Assembly: GCA_016296235.1 (NCBI GenBank)
Contig: JAEDJR010000071.1
Span: 1 to 9,651 of the forward strand
Direction: 5' to 3'
DNA: 9,651 nt
Source of the DNA: Oscillospiraceae bacterium
GTDB lineage: Bacteria; Bacillota; Clostridia; Oscillospirales; Oscillospiraceae
Part shown: positions 1 to 7,100 of the stretch, piece after piece
How the letters are laid out: the number at the start of each line of letters is the position of its first letter
How positions within the stretch are numbered: position 1 is the first letter of the stretch
The notes under the pieces: model-generated
Told to the model about the DNA's origin: nothing
The model's input: only the letters and a program-made list of their open reading frames with translations
The model's database searches: none
Translations under genes and position numbers: made by a program

Positions 1-5
1 CTTGC

Positions 6-70
6 GCCGCTTTGCGGCTATCCCAAATTTAACTGTTTTACGATCACCCGGCTAATCGGGGAGCCTTTTT
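6..70 (+). other. Unidentified foldable element with T-run at window edge
   Basis: This stretch has no gene but can fold. A perfect hairpin is seen at 6-18 (GCCGC, loop TTT, GCGGC). Alternatively, a longer imperfect stem forms: GGCT (16-19) with AGCC (62-65), CCC (22-24) with GGG (59-61), and CGAT (41-44) with ATCG (55-58), leaving a 16-base AT-rich bulge at 25-40. The right arm 55-65 is continuous and is followed by TTTTT at 66-70, which reads as a terminator-like end on the plus strand. It lies just downstream of the minus-strand DUF4097 gene, so it could end a convergent transcript entering from the left, be the 3' part of a structured RNA cut by the window edge, or be chance. I could not match it to a riboswitch class I know. 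Confidence 0.3.
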
Positions 71-84
71 GGTGCACAGCAGGA

Positions 85-1353
85 TTATCCTCTTTTCCGG
101 ATGTCCACGCTGCCGGAGACGGTATCAAAATCCAGCTCCGCCGGGGATTTCCGGTCGCCTGCGTCGTAGATCCAGGTGTCCCGGTCCTTCGTGGTGGTGG
201 GATAGTCGCAGCGGAAGCTGCCGGAAACCGTGTCCAGTTCCGCTTCGAAGCTGCGCTCGCCAGGGAGGGTCAGAGTCGCGCTGCCGGAAGTGCTGTCGAA
301 AGAAAGCTCCTCCGGCGTGACGTCCAGTTCCAGGTTCGCAGTCCCCGACACGGTGGAAACCGACAGCTCCCCGGACACCGTTCCGGTGACGCTCAGACCG
401 CCGGAGGTGCTGTCAAACTCCACCCGCTCCGCCGTCCCGGTGAATCGCACGCCGCCGGAGGTCGTATCGGCGGACAGGATGCCGCAATCGGCCTGCACTT
501 CCAGGTCGCCGGAGGTGCTGTCAAACTTCAGCAGGCCAACGGCGATCCCGGCAATCCCGGCATCCGCAGACGTGCCGGAAACAGACAGCTTCTCCAGACG
601 AACGTCCCTGGGCAGCCGCACCAGCAGATCCTTGGCAGGCAGATCCCGGAATTGACCCGCTGCACAGTAGCGGATATACAGGGTTTTGCCGTCCAGCAGC
701 CAGTGGAGCTGCCGGGCTTCCTCCTGATCCGCGCCCTGCTCGGATATGGAAACCGTATCGCCGTCCCAGGGCTCTACAGTCACGGAGCCGGCCAGCCAGT
801 CGATTTCCAGCTTCTCCAATTTGCCGGCGGAGACCTCCGCACCGCCCGCCGTATAACGGTCGGAATCGGCGTAGGTGAACGTGCTGAAGCCGGTTACGGT
901 ACCTGCCAGGTCATCGGCCCACTGCTCCACGCTGTTCTCCAGCCGGTCTGCCCAGCTTTCCACGTTCTGCTCCACCTGTCCGGCCCAGTTCTGTTCTTTC
1001 TGCCGGCCGCCGAAGCTCCGGGGCGCGTACAGGCCCAGGCACGCCACAACGACAATTGCCAGCACCACGACACCGCCGATGACGCCGGCGGCAATCCAGC
1101 CGCTGCGGCGGCGATCGGTTCGCCGGGGTTCCACGGGGCCCACTCCCTCCGTCTCCAGCAGAGGCCGCACATCCCCCAGGTTGGCCACGGTCTGGCGGTA
1201 GGCCTCATCCTCCGGCAGTCCTTCCGCTACCAGATCGTCATAGCGGTCCAGGGAATTCTGCAGGATTTCCTCCTCCAGTTCCCGGTTGTGCTGATTGTTT
1301 GGTGCATAGCGGAACAGATTCCGCACATATTCCGTGAGCTTTTCACGCATCAT
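85..1353 (-). CDS. Membrane-anchored HAAS-DUF4097 family protein
   Basis: The 422-residue protein has three parts. Residues 1-68 are a helical HAAS domain (LTEYVRNLF, then LEEEILQNSLDRYDDLVAEG and AYRQTVANLGD), a domain known to occur beside PadR regulators. Residues 85-107 are one strong hydrophobic segment after an arginine-rich stretch (RRTDRRR), giving a single-pass membrane protein with its N-terminus probably inside. Residues 158-422 form a DUF4097-type beta-helix with a recurring [DS]-[ST]-[TV]-S-G turn (SG at 281, 299, 317, 336, 356, 377 and 413). A short linker at 120-150 looks amphipathic and helical. The start is the first of two ATGs (1351-1353), with GGAAAGGAG just upstream; a longer reading frame beginning at 1383 lies inside padR. 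The gene overlaps padR by 11 bases, so the two are one transcription unit. The exact function is unknown; coupling of an outside-facing adhesive or sensory domain to PadR control through HAAS is inference. Confidence 0.85.
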   Translation of the reverse strand: MMREKLTEYVRNLFRYAPNNQHNRELEEEILQNSLDRYDDLVAEGLPEDEAYRQTVANLGDVRPLLETEGVGPVEPRRTDRRRSGWIAAGVIGGVVVLAIVVVACLGLYAPRSFGGRQKEQNWAGQVEQNVESWADRLENSVEQWADDLAGTVTGFSTFTYADSDRYTAGGAEVSAGKLEKLEIDWLAGSVTVEPWDGDTVSISEQGADQEEARQLHWLLDGKTLYIRYCAAGQFRDLPAKDLLVRLPRDVRLEKLSVSGTSADAGIAGIAVGLLKFDSTSGDLEVQADCGILSADTTSGGVRFTGTAERVEFDSTSGGLSVTGTVSGELSVSTVSGTANLELDVTPEELSFDSTSGSATLTLPGERSFEAELDTVSGSFRCDYPTTTKDRDTWIYDAGDRKSPAELDFDTVSGSVDIRKRG

Positions 1354-1687
1354 CGCTCGCGCTCCTTTCCAACAGACGGTCAATCATCTCCCGGGCTTCC
1401 TCCCACTCCTGCCGCATCTGCCGCAGCGTCTCCCGGCCCCGGGGCGTCATGGTATAGTATTTCCTTCTTGCGCCGCTTCCCTGGTCTCCCCAGTAGGAAG
1501 AAATCAGCCCGGCGTCCTCCAGCCGCTTAAACGCTGTGTATAAGGTGGCCTCCTTCAGCTCATACCGCCCGCCGGAGGTTCCGGCAATGGTTTTGTTGAT
1601 CTCATAGCCATAGCTGTCCTTCTCCTCCAGCAATGCCAGGATGATGGCGTCCGTATGACCGCGAATCAAATCCGCTCCGATGGACAC
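1343..1687 (-). CDS. PadR family transcriptional regulator
   Basis: This 114-residue protein has the usual length and layout of the short PadR subfamily. The winged helix-turn-helix covers about residues 10-84: HTDAIILALLEEKDSYGYEI, the recognition region ELKEATLYTAFKRLEDAGLI (43-62), and the wing GARRKYYTMTPRG (72-84). The rest (85-108) is one charged helix expected to form the dimer. The start codon is GTG (1685-1687), chosen because GGGAGG sits 7 bases upstream and the protein start matches the family. PadR proteins are normally repressors that control their own gene and a neighbouring one; here the partner is the HAAS-DUF4097 gene, which overlaps it at the 3' end. A sigma-A promoter with a dyad over its -10 and spacer lies directly upstream. 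The ligand is unknown. Confidence 0.93.
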   Translation of the reverse strand: MSIGADLIRGHTDAIILALLEEKDSYGYEINKTIAGTSGGRYELKEATLYTAFKRLEDAGLISSYWGDQGSGARRKYYTMTPRGRETLRQMRQEWEEAREMIDRLLERSASDDA

Positions 1688-1716
1688 GGCGTCGCCTCCC
1701 TTCTGATCGTGGTCAC

Positions 1717-1745
1717 ATTGTACTTCACAGTACCTCGTCTGTCAA
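1717..1745 (-). promoter_or_regulatory. Promoter of the padR / DUF4097 operon
   Basis: Read on the minus strand, a perfect -35 TTGACA (1740-1745) is followed after 17 bases by a -10 TACAAT (1717-1722). Transcription would begin near 1710, about 22 bases before the GTG start, leaving room for the GGGAGG ribosome site at 1695-1700. This is the strongest promoter match in the left half of the window. Confidence 0.8.
1720..1733 (-). promoter_or_regulatory. Candidate PadR operator dyad
   Basis: A perfect inverted repeat, GTACT and AGTAC separated by four bases, overlaps the spacer and half of the -10 box of the padR promoter. A dimer bound here would block RNA polymerase. PadR repressors usually bind dyads at their own promoter, often of the ATGT-N8-ACAT type; this one differs in sequence, so the assignment rests on position and symmetry. 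Confidence 0.5.
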
Positions 1746-1777
1746 GGTATCTCAGGATTAAAAGATCATGAGAAAAC

Positions 1778-2000
1778 GGCCTGAGCCTGTCGAAAAATAG
1801 CAATCCTGCATCAATACGTGCTGCACCGAAAGCCTCCCCTGTGTAAGGGGAGGTGGCCCGGAGGGCCGGAGGGGTTGTGTGCAGGCAGTTGGTGCCGGCA
1901 ACGACCCCTCAGTCAGCTTCGCTGACAGCTCCCCTTACGCAGGGGAGCCTTAGTGCGGTTGTCTTTTGTGCATGTTGCAATTTTTCGTCAGGCCCAGGCC
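1778..2000. repeat. Composite inverted-repeat (MITE-like) intergenic element
   Basis: The ends are 25-base imperfect inverted repeats, 1778-1802 and 1976-2000, differing at three positions. Inside are two related hairpins in opposite orientation: CCTCCCCT/AGGGGAGG (1833-1840 and 1846-1853, loop GTGTA) and GCTCCCC/GGGGAGC (1928-1934 and 1942-1948). Two more small hairpins follow inward: GGCCC/GGGCC around 1855-1867 and GTCAGC/GCTGAC (1912-1917 and 1921-1926). AGGGGTTG (1870-1877) pairs with CGACCCCT (1902-1909). The whole unit can thus fold into one long branched stem. I recall similar CTCCCCT...AAGGGGAG palindromes scattered between genes in Faecalibacterium-like genomes, so a non-autonomous mobile element or dispersed repeat is the best reading. 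It encodes no protein. It also lies just past the pepT stop and could stop pepT transcription. TTTTTT at 2002-2007 flanks it on the plus strand and GTTTTC flanks it on the minus strand. Confidence 0.7.
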
Positions 2001-2034
2001 CTTTTTTATATCCGGTTAAACAGAGTGCCGTCCC

Positions 2035-3246
2035 TTACTGCGCCGCATCCAGGACGATGCGGATCAGAATCTCCACAACTTTTTCCATATCCTCCACCGG
2101 GATATACTCAAAGCGGCCGTGGAAATTCTCGCCGCCGGTGCACAGGTTGGGACAGGGCAGTCCCTCATAGGACAGCCGGGCGCCGTCGGTGCCGCCCCGG
2201 ATGGGCACCACCTTGGGCGTCACGCCGCAGGCCTCCATGGCCTTTTTGGCGTTCTCCACCACATACATATGGGGCAGAATTTTCTCCTTCATGTTCCGGT
2301 AGCTGTCGGTGACGGTGACCTTCACGGTTCCGGCGCCGTATTTTTCGTTGAGATACCGGCCGGCGGCCTCGAATTTGTCCTTCCGGAGCTGGTATTTCTC
2401 CGCATCATGGTCGCGGATGATATAGTCCAGGCGGGCGTGCTCCACCTCGCCCACCATATCGGTCAGATGGAAAAAGCCCTCGTAGCCGTCGGTACAGGCG
2501 GGCACCTCATAGACCGGCAGCAAAGCGTTGAACTCCATGGCCAGCAGCGCCGCGTTGACCATCTTGCCCCGGGCAGAGCCGGGATGGATGCTCTTGCCGA
2601 AGATTTCCGCCCGGGCCGCTGCGCCGTTGAAATTCTCATATTCCAGCTCGCCCAGGGTGCCGCCGTCCACGGTGTAGGCATAGTCCGCGCCGAAGCCCGC
2701 CACATCGAACAGATCCGCACCGCGGCCGATCTCCTCGTCGGGAGTGAAGCCGATGCGCACGGCGCCGTGAGGCTTCCCGCAGTGCAGCAGATACTCTGCA
2801 CAGGCCAGAATCTCCGCCACACCGGCCTTGTCGTCGGCGCCCAGCAGGGTGGTGCCGTCGGTGACAATGAGCCGCTTGCCCACATGGGCGTCCAGGGAGG
2901 GATAGTCCGCCGGGGACAGGACGATGCCCTTTTCCTCGTTCAAAACCACGTCGCCGCCGCCATAGGGCTCGGTGATCCGGGCCTGAATGTTGGCGCCGCC
3001 GGCAGCGGAAGACGTGTCCATATGGGCCACCAGTCCAATGACCGGCCCCCGGCCCGTGGCGGGAATGGTGCCGTAGACATAGCCGTGCTCGTCCATATGG
3101 GCGTCGGCGATGCCCATCTCCAGCATCTGCTGCACCAGCTCCCGGCCCAGGCACTTCTGGCCCGGTGTGGAGGGGCAGTCCGGGCAGGTTTCATCGGATG
3201 TGGTGTCAAAGCTGACCAGCTTCAAAAACCGTTCGGTTACATGCAT
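2035..3246 (-). CDS. pepT: Peptidase T (tripeptide aminopeptidase)
   Basis: This is a cytoplasmic dizinc M20B aminopeptidase that removes the N-terminal residue of tripeptides. With the start chosen it has 403 residues, close to the 408 of the E. coli enzyme. All expected metal and catalytic positions are present: HMDT (H75, D77), GADDK (D138), PDEEIG (E171, E172), TVDGG (D194) and ENFHG (H376). The substrate-binding segment PIRGGTDGARLS is also intact. Three in-frame ATGs lie close together (3255, 3252, 3246). AGGAGG (3257-3262 on the plus strand, as CCTCCT) is 1, 4 and 10 bases from them. Only the last has normal spacing, and it also gives an N-terminus (MHVTERFLKLVSFDTTS) that aligns with known PepT proteins. 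The gene stands alone, diverging from the ABC operon. Confidence 0.96.
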   Translation of the reverse strand: MHVTERFLKLVSFDTTSDETCPDCPSTPGQKCLGRELVQQMLEMGIADAHMDEHGYVYGTIPATGRGPVIGLVAHMDTSSAAGGANIQARITEPYGGGDVVLNEEKGIVLSPADYPSLDAHVGKRLIVTDGTTLLGADDKAGVAEILACAEYLLHCGKPHGAVRIGFTPDEEIGRGADLFDVAGFGADYAYTVDGGTLGELEYENFNGAAARAEIFGKSIHPGSARGKMVNAALLAMEFNALLPVYEVPACTDGYEGFFHLTDMVGEVEHARLDYIIRDHDAEKYQLRKDKFEAAGRYLNEKYGAGTVKVTVTDSYRNMKEKILPHMYVVENAKKAMEACGVTPKVVPIRGGTDGARLSYEGLPCPNLCTGGENFHGRFEYIPVEDMEKVVEILIRIVLDAAQ

Positions 3247-3278
3247 GTACATCATGCCTCCTAACTCAAGGTAGGTTC

Positions 3279-3307
3279 AGTATACACGATTTTCCGCAAA
3301 AAGGCAA
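3279..3307 (-). promoter_or_regulatory. Promoter of pepT
   Basis: On the minus strand TTGCCT (3302-3307) and TATACT (3279-3284) are separated by exactly 17 bases. The expected start near 3272 gives a 25-30 base leader carrying TAGGAGG. The -10 matches consensus at five of six positions. Confidence 0.65.
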
Positions 3308-3342
3308 CGCCGCAGAATTTTCTGAGTTTGTTTACAAAGAAT

Positions 3343-3373
3343 TTGCAATTCGCAGTGCATTTCCAGCTATAAT
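3343..3373 (+). promoter_or_regulatory. Promoter of the ABC exporter operon
   Basis: A perfect -10 TATAAT (3368-3373) lies 31 bases before the ATG of the ATPase gene. The best -35 is TTGCAA (3343-3348) at a long 19-base spacing, so the promoter may be weak or need an activator. Two short perfect dyads sit at and upstream of the -35: GAATT-TGC-AATTC (3339-3351) and CAGAA-TT-TTCTG (3313-3324). Either could be a regulator site, but no regulator gene adjoins them. Confidence 0.55.
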
Positions 3374-3404
3374 GAAATAAATTGTGTGAGAAGGGGCGCT
3401 TTTT

Positions 3405-4109
3405 ATGGAAGGCTTCGTTACGCTGGATCACGTCTGCAAGACCTACAAGAGCGGCGATGTGGAGGTCTGCGCCCTGCGCAACGCCTCGTTTACCATCGAC
3501 AAGGGTGAGATTGTGGTCATCGTCGGCCAGTCCGGCGCGGGCAAAACGACGCTTCTGAATATTCTCGGCGGCATGGACACCCTGACCTCCGGCAAGGTTT
3601 TTCTGGACGGCAGGGAGATTTCCGCCTATCAGGGCAAGCAGCTGGCCCGGTACCGCCGGGAGGAAATCGGCTTCGTGTTCCAGTTCTACAATCTGGTTCC
3701 CAACCTGACCGCCCTGGAAAACGTGGAGCTGGCCGCCCAGATCGTCAAGGACTCCATCCCTGCGGAGGAGGTCCTGCGGCAGGTGGGCCTGGGGAACCGC
3801 ATGTCCAACTTCCCTGCCCAGCTGTCCGGCGGTGAGCAGCAGCGGGTCTCCATCGCCCGGGCTCTGGCCAAAAAGCCCAAGCTGCTTTTGTGTGACGAGC
3901 CCACCGGCGCTCTGGACTACAACACCGGCAAGGAGGTTCTGAAGCTGCTGCAGGATCAGAGCCGGCAGAACGGAATGACCGTGGTCATCATCACCCACAA
4001 CTCCGCCCTGACCGCCATGGCCGACCGGGTCATCCGGGTCAAATCCGGCGAGATCCGCTCCGTGATGAAAAACGAGCACATTGTGCCTGTGGAGGAGATC
4101 GAGTGGTGA
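3405..4109 (+). CDS. ABC transporter ATPase, MacB/LolD type
   Basis: This 234-residue nucleotide-binding protein has the full motif set: Walker A GQSGAGKTT (41-49), Q-loop VFQFYNLVP (Q93), signature LSGGEQQR (140-147), Walker B LLLCDEP (160-166), D-loop GALD and H-loop H198. The sequence FQFYNLVPNLTALENVELA is typical of the LolD/MacB/FtsE subfamily, whose partners are FtsX-type permeases that work by mechanotransmission more often than by passage through a channel. The ATG at 3405 has AGAAGGGG about 8 bases upstream. The stop overlaps the start of the permease gene by four bases (GTGA), so translation is coupled and the two proteins form one complex. The substrate cannot be told from this subunit. 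Confidence 0.95.
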   Translation: MEGFVTLDHVCKTYKSGDVEVCALRNASFTIDKGEIVVIVGQSGAGKTTLLNILGGMDTLTSGKVFLDGREISAYQGKQLARYRREEIGFVFQFYNLVPNLTALENVELAAQIVKDSIPAEEVLRQVGLGNRMSNFPAQLSGGEQQRVSIARALAKKPKLLLCDEPTGALDYNTGKEVLKLLQDQSRQNGMTVVIITHNSALTAMADRVIRVKSGEIRSVMKNEHIVPVEEIEW

Positions 4110-7100
4110 AGCATTCGGCTTGGAAGAAAAACAACCGGCGGGAGCTGCGCAAGACCCTGGGCCGCTTTCTGGCCATTGTGTCCATTGTCGCCCTGGGCGT
4201 GGGCTTTTTCACCGGTCTGAAATCCTCCCGGCCTGCCATGGTGCAGACCGGACGGCATTTTCTGGACCGGATGAATTTCTATGACCTGCAGCTGGTTTCC
4301 ACCATCGGCTTTGACGAGGATGCCGCAGAGGCTTACGCCGCTCTGGACGGCGTGGCTGCCGCAGAGGGCAGCCTGTCCGCCGATATGCTGGTGTCCTGCG
4401 GCAGCGAAGACAAGGTGTTCAAGACCCACTGCCTGCTGCCCTCCATCAACCAGGTGCAGCTGACCGGCGGCCGCATGCCCCAGGCCGCCAACGAATGCCT
4501 GGGCGACGACCTGTATTTTACCGAGGACGACCTGGGCATGACCCTGACCGTGGAGCACCAGGAGGATTCTCTGTTCTCCCAGGACAGCTACATCCTGGTG
4601 GGCATCGGCAATTCTCCCCAGTATCTGAATCTGACCCGGGGCTCCTCCTCTCTTGGCACCGGCTCCGTCGCAGGCTTTTTGTTCCTGACCCGGGAGGGCT
4701 TCGACGCGGACTACTGCACGGAGCTGTATCTGCGGCTGGAGGGCGACCGGGAATTATTCACCACAAACTACGCTGACGCTCTGGACGCCTGGGAGGCTCC
4801 GCTGCTGGCCGTTATGGAGGAGCAGGGCGCCCAGCGGCTGGACCGCGTGGTGCAGGACGCCCGCGACAAGCTGGACGACGGCTGGCAGGAATACTACGAC
4901 GGTCTGGCGGAATACGAAGCCGCCAGGGCCGACGCGGAGCAGCAGCTGGCAGACGGCTGGCAGGAGCTGGAGGATGCGAAGCAAAAGCTGGACGACGGCC
5001 GCAGGGAGCTGGAGGACGGCGAAGCGGAGCTGGCCCGCCTGCAGGCAGATCCCTACAGCAATCCCCAGCTGGCCGACGCCAAGGCCCAATTGGATGCCGG
5101 ACGCAAGGAGCTGGAGGACGGCGAAGCCCAATATCAGGAGGGCAAAGAGCAGTATGAGGCCATGAAAATGCCCATGAAGGTTCTGATCTCCAAAGCGGAG
5201 CAGGCTCTGGGCGCCGCCCAGGCTGTCCTGGATGCCGCCAACGCAGAGTATCAGGACGCATTGGCCGCGTTCCGGCAGGTTGAGGCGGAGATCCGCCGCC
5301 AGCAGGAGCAGCTCTACGCGCAGGTGCAGCGGCAGGAGGATGCTCTGAATCAGGCCCAGGCCGCTTTGGCCGAACAGGAGGCCCGGCTGGAGCAGCTGCG
5401 GCAGGAGCATGCCGATCCCGCCCTGATTGCCCAGGCCGAACTGGAGGTTGAAGCCGCCCGGACTGAGGTTGCCGTCCGGCAGGCTGCTTACGATGCGGCC
5501 AAAGCCGCCTATGATGCACAGAATCAGCTGCTTGAGGACCAGTTGGAGGAAGCCCGGCAGCGGCTGGAACAGGCCCAGGCGGCGCTGGAGCAGGCCCAGG
5601 CCCAGGTAGATTCTCTCAACACCCAGCTCAGCGACGCCCGGCAGCAGCTGAAGGACGCGGAGCTGCAGCTGCTGGAGGCGGAGATCCAGCTGCAGGAGGG
5701 CCGTGCCCAACTGGAAGCGGGCGAAGCCACCCTCCAGCAGGAAATCCGGAACGCCATCTCCACAGCCCGAACCCAGCTGGACGACGGCTGGGCGGAGCTG
5801 AACGACGGTCAGGCCCAGTACGACGAGGGTCTGCAGACCTACTATGACAAGGAAGCAGAGGCCAAACAGGAGCTTGCCAAGGCAGAAAAGGAGCTGGACG
5901 ACGCCCAGCGGCAGCTGCGGCAGGGTGAGGTGGATCTGGAACGGATGAAGAACCCCTCCTACTATGTCCTGACGCCCGGCAGCAACAACGGCTATATCAG
6001 CTTCAACAACGACACCAAGATTGTAGAGGGCGTTGCCAAGGTCTTCCCCCTGTTTTTCTTCCTGGTGGCAGCCCTGGTTTGCTCCTCCACCATGAGCCGT
6101 ATGGTGGAAGAACAGCGCACCCAGAACGGCACCCTGAAAGCCCTGGGCTATTCGGATCTGCAGATCATGCTGCGGTATTCCAACTATGCCGGCGGCGCCG
6201 CCATCATCGGCTGCATTCTCGGACTGCTGGTGGGCACCTATCTGTTCCCCTATGTCATCTGGGATGCTTACCAGCTGCTCTATCACTTCTCTCCCCTGGA
6301 GTTCCTGTTCAACTGGCCCATTGCCCTGATCTCCGTGGCAGCGGCTCTGCTTTGCTGCGTGGGCGCAGCCTGCTCCGCCGCCTGGAGCGACCTGCGGATG
6401 ATGCCGGCCCAGCTGATGCGGCCCAAGACGCCCAAGGCCGGAAAACGGATTTTCCTGGAATACATCAAGCCCCTTTGGAACTCCCTGGGCTTTTTGGCCA
6501 AGGTCTCCCTGCGGAACATCTTCCGCTACCGCAAGCGGCTGTTCATGATGATTCTGGGCACCGGCGGGTGCCTGTCCCTGCTGCTGGCGGGTCTGGGCCT
6601 GCGGGACTCCATCGCCTATGTGGCCGACGACCAGTTCGAGCAGATTACCATGTACGACTATGTGGTCACCTTTGATTCCAACCGGTCCGCCGCCCAGCAG
6701 GCGGCTTTCCGGGAAGCCCACCGGGATGAGTTGGAGCAGTGCGTCTTTGCCGGCGTCAGTACCCTGACCGTGTCCACCAGTCTGGGCAATCAGTCCGTCA
6801 GTGTGGTTGCCTGCAGCGATCCGGAGATGGATACCCTGCTGGGCCTGCGCTGGGAGGGGGAGGATCTGGGCTATCCCACCGGTGACGGGCTCTATGTGAG
6901 CAGCGCCCTGGCGGAGGACGCCGGGCTGGCGGTCGGCGATTCGCTGCCCCTCCGGCTGGACAGCAACGAGGTGATCGAAATCCCCATCACCGGGATTTTC
7001 ACCAACTACGTCCGCCACTACGCCTATCTGACCCAGGAGGGCTACGAAACCTGGTTCGGCATCGAACCGGAGCTCAACACCGCTTACTGCACGGCAGCCT

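Noticed and set aside
652..1530. A 292-codon plus-strand frame over the DUF4097 and padR genes
   Set aside because: It is antisense to two recognised genes with proper ribosome sites, and its translation has no domain or plausible start context.
1830..1950. A short CRISPR-like or tandem repeat array suggested by repeated CTCCCCT/AGGGGAG strings
   Set aside because: The strings are arms of opposed hairpins, not direct repeats with regular spacers, and no cas genes are present.
2119..3264. A 381-codon plus-strand frame opposite pepT
   Set aside because: pepT has every catalytic residue and the full family length on the minus strand; the opposite frame shows only H/G/Q-rich antisense composition and no motif.
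3261..4079. A 272-codon minus-strand frame opposite the ABC ATPase gene
   Set aside because: The plus strand encodes an ATPase with all ABC motifs; this frame is its antisense shadow and ends in AT-rich spacer.
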